Below, one piece after another: positions 1-9,214 of a DNA stretch of 64,000 nt; the stretch's first letter is position 1; each line of letters begins with the position of its first letter. The notes beneath the pieces were generated by a model. The model was not told the origin of the DNA. It was given only the letters and a program-made list of their open reading frames with translations, and did no database searches. Both the position numbers and the translations under genes were made by a program. The DNA lies in assembly GCA_963734625.1 (NCBI GenBank), contig CAVTHW010000006.1:124001-188000 (forward strand), given 5' to 3'. The stretch is from CAVTHW01 sp963734625. Lineage in GTDB: Bacteria; Acidobacteriota; Terriglobia; Bryobacterales; Bryobacteraceae.

Positions 1-708
1 CATGCCGCTGTATTCGGTATGGAAGCCGGCCACCAACTCGGATTCAGCCTCGGGAAGATCGAATGGCAGGCGGTTGGTCTCCGCGACGGAGGAAATGAAG
101 TACACCATGAAGGGCACGATCATCAGGCCGTAGTTGGAGAATACGAACCAGATGTGCTGCTCCTGCTGCGCCCTTACAATGCCCTGCAAACTGAGGGTCC
201 CCGCCATCATGATCCCCGACATCAGGGCCAGCCCGACCGCGACCTCGTAGCTGACAAGCTGCGCCGCGCTGCGCAGCGAACCGAGCAGAGGGTAGTGGCT
301 GTTGGAGGCCCAGCCGCCCAAGATGATCCCCAGAACTCCGACCGCCGACATCGCCGAGATCACCAGCAGTCCCACGTTCACATCGGCCACGTAAAAGAAG
401 CTGCTGAAGGGCACCACGCAGAAGGCTGTGAGCGCCGTGAAGGTGGAAACCACCGGACCGAGCCAGAACAGCGCCTTGTCGGCGTCCGCCGGTATGGTGT
501 CCTCCTTGGTGAGCAACTTCACCGCGTCCGCCAGGGGCTGCAGGAAACCGTGGGGTCCCACGCGCATGGGCCCCAGACGAATCTGGAAGTCGCCCAGGAC
601 TTTGCGCTCCGTGAGGACGGTGTAGAGCGCCACCAAAGGCGTCAGGCAGATCAGCGCCACCGTGATCAGGAACGGCTTGAAAAGCGGATGTTGAAGGATC
701 GTCTCCAT
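1..708 (-). CDS. nuoH: NADH-quinone oxidoreductase subunit H (partial)
   Basis: Membrane subunit of respiratory complex I that links the quinone-binding module to the proton-pumping arm. The 3' end lies beyond position 1, so about 236 N-terminal residues are visible. The translation begins METILQHPLFKPF and carries the family signatures RKVLGDFQIRLGPMRVGP near residue 45 and AETNRLPFDLPEAESELVAG near residue 210, the latter part of the quinone-site loop. The start lies 7 bases after the nuoN stop, so it is co-transcribed with it. Its position after nuoN is unusual, because nuoH normally sits between nuoG and nuoI. Identification is firm from motifs. Confidence 0.95.
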   Translation of the reverse strand, partial: METILQHPLFKPFLITVALICLTPLVALYTVLTERKVLGDFQIRLGPMRVGPHGFLQPLADAVKLLTKEDTIPADADKALFWLGPVVSTFTALTAFCVVPFSSFFYVADVNVGLLVISAMSAVGVLGIILGGWASNSHYPLLGSLRSAAQLVSYEVAVGLALMSGIMMAGTLSLQGIVRAQQEQHIWFVFSNYGLMIVPFMVYFISSVAETNRLPFDLPEAESELVAGFHTEYSGM

Positions 709-715
709 GTCACTC

Positions 716-2185
716 TCAACGCATCAGCGAGTTCTGGGCCGCGCGCAGAAACGGCTCGGGGTAAATGCCGACCGCCAGCGTCATCAGGCCGGTGAGCGCC
801 AGCGCCACGCGCAGTCCGAAGCTGCTCGAAATAGGCTCGCGGCCCTCGGCCGGGCTCACGAACATGCTGCGCACGATCCGGAAGTAGTAGTACACGGCCA
901 CGGCGACGTAGAGCGTAGCGATTACGGCCAGGACGTAGTGCCCCGTCTGGATCAGCGATAGGAAGATGAAATACTTGCCGATGAAACCCGCCGTCGGCGG
1001 GATGCCGGCCAGCGACAGCATGAAGATCAGCATCATGACGGCGTAGCCGGGACTGCGGTGAATCAGGCCCGCCAGGTCGTCCACGTCCTCGCCGATCAAA
1101 TCCTTGCGCCGCAGCGCCGCCACCACCAGGAAAGCGCCCAGGTTCATGAACGTGTACACCAGGACGTAGACCAGGACTCCCTGGATGCCGGTGTCGTTGC
1201 CCGCGATCAGGCCGAGCAGCATATAGCCGGCGTGCGAAATCGCGCTGTAGGCCAGCAGCCGCTTCAGGTTCGACTGGGTAATGGCGGCGAAGTTGCCTAC
1301 CGTCATGCTGGCGACCGCCACCACGATCAACATCGGCTCCCAGATCGCTCGCGAAGAAGCGAAGGGGCCGGTGAACATCCGCAGCAAAAACGCGAACGAA
1401 GCGGCCTTCGAGCCCACCGAGAGGTACGCCGTCACCGTGGCCGGCGCGCCTTCGTAGGCGTCCGGCGCCCACATGTGGAACGGGACGGCCGAGATCTTGA
1501 ACAGCAGTCCGACGGCGGTTGTCGCCAGCGCCAGAAACACCAGCGGGTCCGCCACGCCGCGCGAGGCCAGCGCCGCGGCGATCACTTTCAGCTTGGTGGA
1601 GCCGGACAGGCCGTACAGCAGCGAGAACCCGTAGGCCAGGAAGCCGCTCGAAAAAGCTCCCAGCAGCAGGTACTTCATGGCCGCTTCGTTGGATCGTTTG
1701 TCGCCGCGCAGGAATCCGACCAGGATGTAGAAGCACAGCGCCATCAGTTCCAGGCCGATGAATAGCGTGATCAGGTCCGTGCCCGCGGCCAGGAAAAACA
1801 TGCCGCAGTTGGCGAGCAGAATCAGTCCGTAGTATTCGCCGTGGTGGGCGTCGGCGATCTCCAGGTACTTATACGAAATCAACGCCACGACCAACGAAGC
1901 CGCCAGGAAGATCCAGTTGAAGAAGAGCGCGAAACCGTCGATGGTCAGAGAGCCGCCGAAAGCCACGAGCGGCGCGTAGCCTTGCGAAGCCAGCATCATC
2001 TGCTGGCGTCCGAGTTGCACGCCGGTGAACACGATGCCCAGCACTACGAACAGGACCAGCCACTTGCGCTGCTTCGGTTCGGGGAAGAGGAAGAAATCGA
2101 ACAGCAGGACCGCGCATCCGAACAGCGCCAGCATGATGGCGGGAACCAGAACGAAGTGGTCGGCCGAGGTGTAGAACAGGCTCAT
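716..2185 (-). CDS. nuoN: NADH-quinone oxidoreductase subunit N
   Basis: Antiporter-like proton-pumping subunit of complex I, in the inner membrane. It has 489 residues and about 14 hydrophobic segments, the usual size for NuoN. Typical segments include LFKISAVPFHMWAPDAYEG near residue 230, containing the pump lysine, and LKRLLAYSAISHAGYMLLGL near residue 310. The start overlaps the nuoM stop by 4 bases, indicating translational coupling. Family identity is secure; NuoL, NuoM and NuoN are paralogues, and the length and order identify this one as NuoN. Confidence 0.96.
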   Translation of the reverse strand: MSLFYTSADHFVLVPAIMLALFGCAVLLFDFFLFPEPKQRKWLVLFVVLGIVFTGVQLGRQQMMLASQGYAPLVAFGGSLTIDGFALFFNWIFLAASLVVALISYKYLEIADAHHGEYYGLILLANCGMFFLAAGTDLITLFIGLELMALCFYILVGFLRGDKRSNEAAMKYLLLGAFSSGFLAYGFSLLYGLSGSTKLKVIAAALASRGVADPLVFLALATTAVGLLFKISAVPFHMWAPDAYEGAPATVTAYLSVGSKAASFAFLLRMFTGPFASSRAIWEPMLIVVAVASMTVGNFAAITQSNLKRLLAYSAISHAGYMLLGLIAGNDTGIQGVLVYVLVYTFMNLGAFLVVAALRRKDLIGEDVDDLAGLIHRSPGYAVMMLIFMLSLAGIPPTAGFIGKYFIFLSLIQTGHYVLAVIATLYVAVAVYYYFRIVRSMFVSPAEGREPISSSFGLRVALALTGLMTLAVGIYPEPFLRAAQNSLMR

Positions 2186-3711
2186 CGGACGTTGGCCTCC
2201 TGCACCGACTGGTTCTGGAAGTACCCGGGCCGGACCCGTTCCACGATCTGCGCCACCGGCTTCTCCAGTATGTCGAAGTAGGGCTTGGGGTAAACGCCGA
2301 TCCAGATGGCCCAGGCGATCAGCGGAAGGAATACGATCACTTCGCGCAGATTAAGATCGCGCAGCCCCTGGTTCTTGGGATTGGTGACCTGTCCCAGCAT
2401 GGTCCGCTGATAGAGCCAGAGCAGATAGGCAGCCCCCAGAATGATGCCGGTCACCGCGAAAGCCGCCCAGACCCAACTGGCCTCGAAGGCGCCTTGCAGA
2501 ATGGTGAACTCGCCGATGAACCCGTTGAGCAGGGGCAGGCCCGCCGAACTGAGCATGGCGAAGGCGAACACGATCGCGTAGATGGGCATGACGTTTGCCA
2601 GCCCTCCGTACTCCTTGATCTCCCGCGTGTGACGCCGCTCGTAGACGATGCCCACGATCAGGAAGAGCATGCCGGTCGAGATGCCGTGGTTGATCTGCTG
2701 AATGACGCTGCCCGCGATGCCGTTCGGGTTCAGGGCGAAGATGCCCAGAGTGCAGAATCCCAGGTGGCTGACCGAGGAGTAGGCGACCAGCTTCTTCCAG
2801 TCCTTCTGCATCAGGCTGACCAGGGCGCCATATATGATTCCGATGATCGACAGCGCCACCAGCGTCCGCACGATCAGAGGCGTGATCGACGCTTGCGGCA
2901 GCAGGGGCAGCGAGAAGCGCAAGAAGCCGTAGGTGCCCATCTTCAGCAGGACGGCGGCCAGCACCACCGAGCCGGCGGTTGGCGCCTCCACGTGCGCGTC
3001 GGGCAGCCAGGTGTGGAACGGGAACATCGGCACCTTAATGGCGAAGCCCAGGAAGAAGGCCCAGAAGACCCATTGCTGAAGCCCCAGCGGCAGATTCAGC
3101 TTCATCAGCTCCGAAACCTCGAAGGTGTAGAAGCCGAACTGCTGGAAGTGCTGGAAGTAGAGCGCCAGGATACCGAGGAGCATGAGCACGCTGCCGGCCA
3201 GGGTGTAAAGGAAGAACTTGATCGCGGCGTAGAGCTTCCGCGGGCCGCCCCAGACGCCGATGATGAAGTACATCGGCACCAGCACCAGTTCCCAGAACAC
3301 GTAGAAGAGGAAGAAGTCCAGCGCCAGGAACACGCCGATCATCCCCACCTGCTGGAGGAGGAACATCGCGTAGTATTCCTTGAGCCGGTCTTCGACGGCG
3401 CTCCAGCTTGACAGGATGGCGACGAACCCCATCAGGGTCGTGAGCATCACCAGCAGCAGGCTGATGCCGTCGATGCCCAGCATGTACTTAACGCCCAGGC
3501 TCGGAATCCAGTCGGCCTTCTCCACCATCTGGAACCCGGCGGCGCTCTTGTCGAAACGCCAGACCAGGGGCAGGGAAATCAGGAAACCGGCCAGCCCCGC
3601 GATGTTGGCCCACACCCGGATCAGGGTCTTGTTCGACGAAGGCAGGAACAACAGCACCGCCAGGCCCGCCAGCGGGGTAAACAAGACGATGCTCAACAAG
3701 TGCTCGTTCAT
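2182..3711 (-). CDS. nuoM: NADH-quinone oxidoreductase subunit M
   Basis: Second antiporter-like pumping subunit of complex I. It has 509 residues and is polytopic throughout. Visible family motifs include YFIIGVWGGPRKLYAAIKFF near residue 150, FHTWLPDAHVEAPTAGSVVL near residue 235 with the following LLKMGTYG lysine, and KKLVAYSSVSHLGFCTLGIF near residue 310. It starts 3 bases after the nuoL stop and overlaps nuoN by 4 bases, so it sits in the middle of a tightly packed operon. The frame is intact from end to end. Confidence 0.96.
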   Translation of the reverse strand: MNEHLLSIVLFTPLAGLAVLLFLPSSNKTLIRVWANIAGLAGFLISLPLVWRFDKSAAGFQMVEKADWIPSLGVKYMLGIDGISLLLVMLTTLMGFVAILSSWSAVEDRLKEYYAMFLLQQVGMIGVFLALDFFLFYVFWELVLVPMYFIIGVWGGPRKLYAAIKFFLYTLAGSVLMLLGILALYFQHFQQFGFYTFEVSELMKLNLPLGLQQWVFWAFFLGFAIKVPMFPFHTWLPDAHVEAPTAGSVVLAAVLLKMGTYGFLRFSLPLLPQASITPLIVRTLVALSIIGIIYGALVSLMQKDWKKLVAYSSVSHLGFCTLGIFALNPNGIAGSVIQQINHGISTGMLFLIVGIVYERRHTREIKEYGGLANVMPIYAIVFAFAMLSSAGLPLLNGFIGEFTILQGAFEASWVWAAFAVTGIILGAAYLLWLYQRTMLGQVTNPKNQGLRDLNLREVIVFLPLIAWAIWIGVYPKPYFDILEKPVAQIVERVRPGYFQNQSVQEANVR

Positions 3712-3714
3712 AGG

Positions 3715-5767
3715 TCAGCGCACGAGAAAGTACATTAAGAACCCCAGCAATCCCAGCACGAAGAACAGCGCATAGGCCTGGACCATGCCGGTCTGTAAGA
3801 TGCGCGCGGGGTAAGACGCCATCTTGACAGTGAAGCTCAGCAGACGCACCGAGCCGTCCACGATCCAGGTGTCCCACCACATGGAAACCTTGGAAGTGAA
3901 ACGCGTAAGCCAGCCCACTCCGTTGACGCCGCCGTCCACGATCCGGCTGTCGAAGGACGCCAGCGCGCTGCCTCCGCCTTTGGCCAGCCCGTCGACGAAC
4001 AGGTAGCCATAGATTTCATCCAGGTACCACTTGTTCAGGAGAGTGGTGTAGAGACCGCCGGAGGAACGCGCGATCGACTCGGGGACGTCCGGCCGGCGAA
4101 GGTACAGGTATCGCGCCAGCCAGATGCCGCCCACCGCCACGGCGACGCTCAGCAGCATCAACCCCCACTCGAGCCCCGCTTCGCCGTGAGCCTCGGCGGA
4201 TTCCGCGGCGATTGCCGGCAGCACCGGCTCCAGCCAATGCTCCAGCGCCCGGAACGCCTCGGGGAATACCGACCACAGCTTGGGCACTCCGATCCAGCCC
4301 GCCAGTGCGCTGCCCGCGGCCAGTAGCGTCAGCGGGATCGTCATCGTGCGCGGCGACTCGTGTATGTGCGCGGCGGCATGCCCGTCCACGCGCGACGTGC
4401 CATAGAAGGTCATGAACATCAGCCGCCACATGTAGAACGCCGTCATCGCGGCCGTTACCAGTCCGACGGCGTAAAGCGCCTTCGAGCCCAGCGGCGAGCT
4501 GTAGACCTGCCACAGTATTTCGTCCTTGGAGAAGAAGCCCGCCAGTCCGGGAATTCCCGCAATCGCCAGCGAGGCTATGAACATGGTCCGGAACGTCACC
4601 GGGATCTTGTCCCGCAAGCCGCCCATCTTGCGCATGTCCTGCTCGCCCGAAAGCGCGTGGATCACCGAGCCCGATCCCAGGAAGAGCAGCGCCTTGAAGA
4701 AAGCGTGGGTGTACAGGTGGAAGACCGCGACCCAGTAAGCGCCCACGCCGCAAGCCATGAACATGTAGCCGAGCTGGCTCACAGTGGAGTAGGCCAGGAC
4801 GCGCTTGATGTCGGTCTGCACCAGGGCGATCGACGCCGCAAAGATGGCGGTGAACGCGCCGATGACGGCGACGATCAGTGGAAGTCTCCGGCGTCAGGCG
4901 GAACAGGGCGTTCGAGCGGGCCACCATGTAAACGCCGGCCGTCACCATTGTGGCAGCGTGGATCAGGGCCGACACCGGCGTCGGACCTTCCATCGCGTCA
5001 GGCAACCATACGTACAAGGGGAACTGCGCGGACTTGCCGGTCGCGCCGACGAACAACATCAGCGCCATCACGCTGAGAATGCCGAAGCCAACCTCCGGGC
5101 TCAACTGCGCCAGCTTCTGGTTCACGTCCAGAAAGCGGACCGTGCCGAAGAGGCTGAACATCATGAGCATCCCCAGGATGAAGCCGGCGTCCCCGATGCG
5201 GTTCACGATGAACGCCTTGTTGGCTGCGTTGCTGGCCGATTGCTTGTGGAAGTAGAACCCGATCAGCAGGTAGCTGCACAGGCCGACGCCTTCCCAGCCG
5301 ACGAACAGCAGCAGGTAGTTGTTCGCCAGCACCAGCATCAGCATGAAGAACACGAACAGGTTCAAATATCCGAAAAAGCGGTAGTAGCCTCCCTCGTGGG
5401 CCATGTAGCCGATGGAGTAGACGTGGATCAGGAAGCCCACGCCGGTAACCACCAGAATCATCACCGAGCTGAGTGGATCCAGCAGGAAGCCCCAATCGGC
5501 GCCGAAGCGCCCCAGCGTTCCGTTGGCCAGATGGAACGGCAGTCCGCCCACCCAGGTGTGCTGAATCACCTGGTGGACTTTGACCGGCATGCCCGCCAGT
5601 TCGATCACCGCCGCGGCGGAGAGGAGGAACGAGAGCAGCACCATGCCCGGGCAAAGCAGGCTGATGAGTTTTCTCCGCGTGTCGAGCTTCTTGCCCACCA
5701 GCAGCATCATGGCCGCGCCGAAGAGCGGGAACAGTGGAACCAGCCAGATAAGGTTGACGAAGCTCAT
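3715..5767 (-). CDS. nuoL: NADH-quinone oxidoreductase subunit L (one frameshift)
   Basis: Distal pumping subunit of complex I with the long lateral helix. The N-terminal part reads MSFVNLIWLVPLFPLFGAAM through GLCSYLLIGFYFHKQSASNA and PDAMEGPTPVSALIHAATM. Near 4876-4884 the frame breaks after LFRLTPETS. The conserved continuation, from LIVAVIGAFTAIFAASIALV through QTDIKRVLAYSTVSQLGYMF, lies in the next frame and runs to the stop at 3715. Removing one base gives a normal 683-residue NuoL. Because the gene is essential to the complex and both halves are well conserved, a sequencing insertion is more likely than true loss. It begins 10 bases after nuoK. Confidence 0.9.
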
Positions 5768-5777
5768 TGCGCGGTCC

Positions 5778-6092
5778 TCACCACTTCAGCAGATCCACCT
5801 CGTCGGCCAGCACCGTTTCCTTGTTGCGGAACAGCGCGAGCAGGATTCCCAGCCCCACCGCGGCCTCGGCCACCGCGACCGTGATCACGAAGATGGCGAA
5901 GATCTGCCCGACGACGTCGCCGAAGTAGCGGGAGAAGGCGACCAGGTTGATGTTGACCGCGTTCAGAATCAGCTCGATCGACATCAGAATAATGACGATG
6001 TTGCGGCGCGTCAGCACGCCGATGGTCCCAATCAGCAGCAGCGCCGCGCTCAGGATCAAGTAATGAACGATTGTGATCGGGTGCAACATCAC
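5778..6092 (-). CDS. nuoK: NADH-quinone oxidoreductase subunit K
   Basis: Small three-helix membrane subunit of complex I (homologous to MrpC and ND4L). It has 104 residues, the normal length. The sequence shows GVLTRRNIVIILMSIELILN, with the conserved glutamate in the second helix used in proton transfer, followed by AVNINLVAFSRYFGD and FAIFVITVAVAEAAVGLGIL with the third-helix glutamate. The start overlaps the nuoJ stop by 4 bases (ATGA type), consistent with coupled translation. Confidence 0.96.
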   Translation of the reverse strand: MMLHPITIVHYLILSAALLLIGTIGVLTRRNIVIILMSIELILNAVNINLVAFSRYFGDVVGQIFAIFVITVAVAEAAVGLGILLALFRNKETVLADEVDLLKW

Positions 6093-6598
6093 GCTCTCTT
6101 CTTGGCCATGGCGACCGAGCCTACGATGGCCACCAGCAGCAGGATGGAAGCCACTTCAAAGGGCAGCAGGTATTGCGAGAACAGGACGTCGGCCAGCCGT
6201 TCGACGTTGCCCTCCGAGACGGGAGCCGCCGGGACCGGCCGCGCCAATTGAATCGCCCCCGCGCCCTTGCGGATGAAGTAGATCACTTCGCCGCCGACGG
6301 CCAGCGCGCAAGCCAAGGCCACCCACCACTGCTTGTTGAACTGGCGTTGCTTGGCGGCCTCATCCAGGTTGACCAGCATGATCACGAAAAGGAACAGGAG
6401 CATTATGCCGCCGACGTAGAGGATGATCTGGACCGCGAACAGAAACTCGGCGCCCTGCAAAAGGAACAGGCCGGCGACTCCGGCCAGGGACACAATGAGC
6501 CACATGGCGCTATGCACGGCGCTCTTTCGGGTAACGGTGAGCACCGCGCCGAGCAGGGTCATCAGGGCGAAGGAGTAAAAGAAGATGGTGTCGGTCAT
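6089..6598 (-). CDS. nuoJ: NADH-quinone oxidoreductase subunit J
   Basis: Membrane subunit of complex I (ND6 homologue). It has 169 residues with five hydrophobic stretches. The segment LLQGAEFLFAVQIILYVGGI followed by MLLFLFVIMLVNLDE is the family hallmark that contains the pi-bulge helix. It lies between nuoI (9 bases upstream) and nuoK (4-base overlap downstream). Confidence 0.95.
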   Translation of the reverse strand: MTDTIFFYSFALMTLLGAVLTVTRKSAVHSAMWLIVSLAGVAGLFLLQGAEFLFAVQIILYVGGIMLLFLFVIMLVNLDEAAKQRQFNKQWWVALACALAVGGEVIYFIRKGAGAIQLARPVPAAPVSEGNVERLADVLFSQYLLPFEVASILLLVAIVGSVAMAKKRA

Positions 6599-6607
6599 GG
6601 TGGCGGC

Positions 6608-7069
6608 TCAGTGCGTGTACTTGGTCGGTTGCGGCCCCTCCTCGAGCATCCGCCGGTCCCAGATCGCGCCCTCGCGCGAGTAGCTGGCCATTTCGAAATC
6701 TTGTGTAAGCTCCAGCGCGTCCACCGGGCAGGCGTCCTCGCACAGGCCGCAGAACATGCACCGGGAAGTGTCGTAGGTAAATGTCGTCAGCTCCTTGCGG
6801 CGGGTCGTCTCGTTTCTCTCGCTGCTCACCACGATCAAGCCCTCGGGGCAGGCCAGCGCGCAGAGATTGCAGGCGATGCAGAGGGTCTCTCCGGTTTCCG
6901 GATTGTTGTTGAGACGCGGCGCGCCGCGGTAGCGCTCTGCAATCTTGGGCCGTTCGGCAGGATACTGCTCGGTGACGACGTTCCAGGTAGGCTGGTGGCG
7001 GAAAGTGACCAGCAGGCCTTCGACCAGATCGATGAGGAAGACTGTCCGCAAAAACTTTCGCATAAGCAA
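6608..7069 (-). CDS. nuoI: NADH-quinone oxidoreductase subunit I (2 x [4Fe-4S] ferredoxin)
   Basis: Peripheral-arm subunit that carries iron-sulfur clusters N6a and N6b and passes electrons toward NuoB. It has 153 residues. Two complete 4Fe-4S motifs are visible, CIACNLCALACPE near residue 64 and CMFCGLCEDACPV near residue 103. The N terminus is a short amphipathic stretch (MLMRKFLRTVFLIDLVEGLL), as expected for membrane-arm docking. It follows nuoD by 3 bases, so nuoE, nuoF, nuoG and nuoH are absent from their usual place between nuoD and nuoI. Confidence 0.96.
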   Translation of the reverse strand: MLMRKFLRTVFLIDLVEGLLVTFRHQPTWNVVTEQYPAERPKIAERYRGAPRLNNNPETGETLCIACNLCALACPEGLIVVSSERNETTRRKELTTFTYDTSRCMFCGLCEDACPVDALELTQDFEMASYSREGAIWDRRMLEEGPQPTKYTH

Positions 7070-7072
7070 TCC

Positions 7073-8185
7073 CTAGCGGTCCACCTCGCCGAGAACGATG
7101 TCGATCGTGCCGATAATCGCGACCAGGTCGGCGACCAGCCCGCCACGCGCCATCTTGTCCAGGGATTGCAGGTTCACGAATGAAGGCGGCCGGATGCGCA
7201 CCCGGTAGGGCTGCGTCGATCCATCGCTAACTATGAAGTAGCCCAGTTCGCCCTTGGGCGCCTCAACGGAAACGTAAACTTCTCCTACCGGCGGCTTGAT
7301 CACCTTGGGGACTTTGGCCATGATGGGGCCGTCCGGAATGCGATCCAGCGCCTGGCGGACGATCCGCGCCGACTGGCGCATCTCTTCCATTCGCACCAGG
7401 TACCGGTCGTAAGTGTCGCCCTGAACGCCTGTCGGGATTTCGAAATCGTACTGTTCGTAACCGCTGTAGGGCTGGGCCTTCCGCAGGTCCCACTTCACGC
7501 CGGCGGCGCGCAACATGGGGCCGGTGACGCCGTAGGCTTTGCAGTCCTCGGCATTCAGGACGCCGACGTTCTGCATGCGCCCGAGCAGGATGCGGTTTCC
7601 GGTGAGCAGTTGATCGTAGTCGTCGATCTTTCCCGGCAGCCAGTCGCAGAATTTCCGGCAGTCCTCGACGAAGGTGTCGTAGAGCTCGTACAGCAACCCG
7701 CCGATGCGGAAGGCGTGGGTGGTGAGGCGGGCGCCGCAATACTGCTCGAAGATGTTCATGATCATCTCCCGCTCACGGAAGGTGTAGAAGAGCGGGGTGG
7801 TCGCGCCGATATCCAGGCAGTGAGTTCCCAGCCAGATCAGGTGGCTGGAGATGCGGACGAGCTCGGTGAGAATGACGCGGATGGCCTGGGCGCGGGGCGG
7901 CGCCTCTACGCCCAGCAGCTTTTCGACTGCCAGGCAATAGCCCAGCCCGTTGGAAACGGCGGCCACGTAGTCGGCCCGGTCCACGTAGGGGACGTACATG
8001 GCGTAGGTTCGGTTCTCGCCGATCTTCTCCATGCCGCGGTGCAGGTAGCCGATCACGCAGTCCGTGCCCATGACCCTCTCGCCGTCGAGCTTCACGACGA
8101 CGCGCAGCACCCCGTGCGTCGAGGGATGCTGCGGTCCCATGTTCAGGACCAGCTCGCTGGAGTCGAGAAAAGTGCTTTCCGCCAT
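7073..8185 (-). CDS. nuoD: NADH-quinone oxidoreductase subunit D (49 kDa)
   Basis: Hydrogenase-like subunit that forms most of the quinone-reduction pocket. The open frame extends further upstream, but the start is placed at 8185 because MAESTFLDSSELVLNMGPQH fits the family and lies one base after the nuoC stop. That gives 370 residues. Conserved segments are LNMGPQHPSTHGVLRVVVKL near residue 14, YLHRGMEKIGENRTY near residue 46, and the C-terminal DIVLGEVDR. The quinone-site histidine and the other pocket residues lie in the first motif. Confidence 0.95.
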   Translation of the reverse strand: MAESTFLDSSELVLNMGPQHPSTHGVLRVVVKLDGERVMGTDCVIGYLHRGMEKIGENRTYAMYVPYVDRADYVAAVSNGLGYCLAVEKLLGVEAPPRAQAIRVILTELVRISSHLIWLGTHCLDIGATTPLFYTFREREMIMNIFEQYCGARLTTHAFRIGGLLYELYDTFVEDCRKFCDWLPGKIDDYDQLLTGNRILLGRMQNVGVLNAEDCKAYGVTGPMLRAAGVKWDLRKAQPYSGYEQYDFEIPTGVQGDTYDRYLVRMEEMRQSARIVRQALDRIPDGPIMAKVPKVIKPPVGEVYVSVEAPKGELGYFIVSDGSTQPYRVRIRPPSFVNLQSLDKMARGGLVADLVAIIGTIDIVLGEVDR

Positions 8186-8186
8186 G

Positions 8187-8756
8187 CTATTGGGCGCTTT
8201 CGATGCCCAGATTCTCCCGGACCCAGGCCTGGTCCTGTTTGAGAATCGAGTAATCCTTTCGCAGCGGGTAGCCCTGCCACCCATCCGGCATCAGAATTCG
8301 GCGCAGGTCGGGGTGGCCGGCGAACTCGATGCCGAACATGTCGAAGACTTCGCGCTCCAGCCAGTTGGCCGTCAAGTGCACTCCGACGGCAGTGGGGGGC
8401 TGGTAGCTCTCGGCGATGCGGGTCTTGATGCGGATGCGCTGGTTGTGGGGGAAACTGTACACGACGTAGACGAGATCGAAGCGCTCGGGCCGGGGCAGGT
8501 GGTCGACCGCGGTGATGTCGACCAGATAATCGAATCCGCCCTCGATCTTCAGAAACTCCAGGATCGGGACGGCCGCCTCCGGTTTGGCAACCAGGAACTC
8601 CTGGCCGAGGTAGGAAGCGAATTCGAGGATCTGCTCGCCGAACCGCTCCTGTAAGGTGCGGGTCAGTCCGGTGTCCCAGGGCGTCGTCGCCATGGCAGCC
8701 GGGACCTTAGGCACAGGCTGCGCCTTTGCCTGGTTTTTCTGCTCTTCAGCCATCAA
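8187..8756 (-). CDS. nuoC: NADH-quinone oxidoreductase subunit C (30 kDa)
   Basis: Peripheral-arm scaffold subunit that pairs with NuoD. It has 189 residues; a second methionine immediately follows, so the start could be 8753. The family signature is near residue 130: ANWLEREVFDMFGIEFAGHP followed by DLRRILMPDGWQGYPLRKDY. The N terminus carries an extra Lys/Gln/Ala/Pro-rich stretch of about 25 residues. This is the first gene of the complex I operon here: nothing resembling nuoA or nuoB lies upstream, where an unrelated gene ends 59 bases away. Confidence 0.94.
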   Translation of the reverse strand: MMAEEQKNQAKAQPVPKVPAAMATTPWDTGLTRTLQERFGEQILEFASYLGQEFLVAKPEAAVPILEFLKIEGGFDYLVDITAVDHLPRPERFDLVYVVYSFPHNQRIRIKTRIAESYQPPTAVGVHLTANWLEREVFDMFGIEFAGHPDLRRILMPDGWQGYPLRKDYSILKQDQAWVRENLGIESAQ

Positions 8757-8815
8757 TGGACCCAGAGGGAAGAATTCCAGCTTACAGGGTGGACTTCAGA
8801 CCTGTCAAACGCGGA

Positions 8816-9208
8816 CTAGGGGACGCGGCGCACCTGCTGGATTTGGCCCAGCATTCGCTCGAACTTCAGCTTCTGTTTGTCGTCCAGGATGCGCAGAATC
8901 CGATCTTTCCCATTGGCTCGCACATCGCTCATCTGCGACTGGAGCATCTGCATGTACATCCCGAAGTCGTCCAGAACCATCGCCAACTGCTCGGACTGCG
9001 CCGGAGTCAGGTCCAACTCCTTCGAAAGTTGCTGAAGGGTCTGTTGCTTATCGCCCACGGGGTAGTACCCAGTCGACCGGTGCATCCAGTCATACAATCC
9101 GAGGTGCATCACCAGAACTCCGGCGAGCACGCCGGCCACGAAGATGGATCCGACCGCCAGTAGCAGCCGCGGGTTGAGCCATGAGCAGCGGAGATTCTCG
9201 TTTGCCAT
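8816..9208 (-). CDS. Membrane-anchored Spy/CpxP-like periplasmic protein
   Basis: The protein has 130 residues: a short basic N terminus, one transmembrane helix (about residues 13-35, LLLAVGSIFVAGVLAGVLVM) and a periplasmic helical domain. The segment LDLTPAQSEQLAMVLDDF resembles the LTxxQ repeat of CpxP/Spy/heavy-metal-sensor proteins, which act as periplasmic chaperones or anti-sigma partners. It starts 6 bases after the anti-sigma gene, so it is the third member of the ECF sigma operon. A role in sensing envelope stress is inferred from family and context; no metal-binding cluster is obvious. Confidence 0.7.
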   Translation of the reverse strand: MANENLRCSWLNPRLLLAVGSIFVAGVLAGVLVMHLGLYDWMHRSTGYYPVGDKQQTLQQLSKELDLTPAQSEQLAMVLDDFGMYMQMLQSQMSDVRANGKDRILRILDDKQKLKFERMLGQIQQVRRVP

Positions 9209-9214
9209 GGCGTA

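Noticed and set aside
4870..4890. Programmed frameshift in nuoL
   Set aside because: No slippery run, no rare-codon or stop-codon context and no downstream pseudoknot is evident. Similar +1 breaks in unrelated genes favour sequence error.
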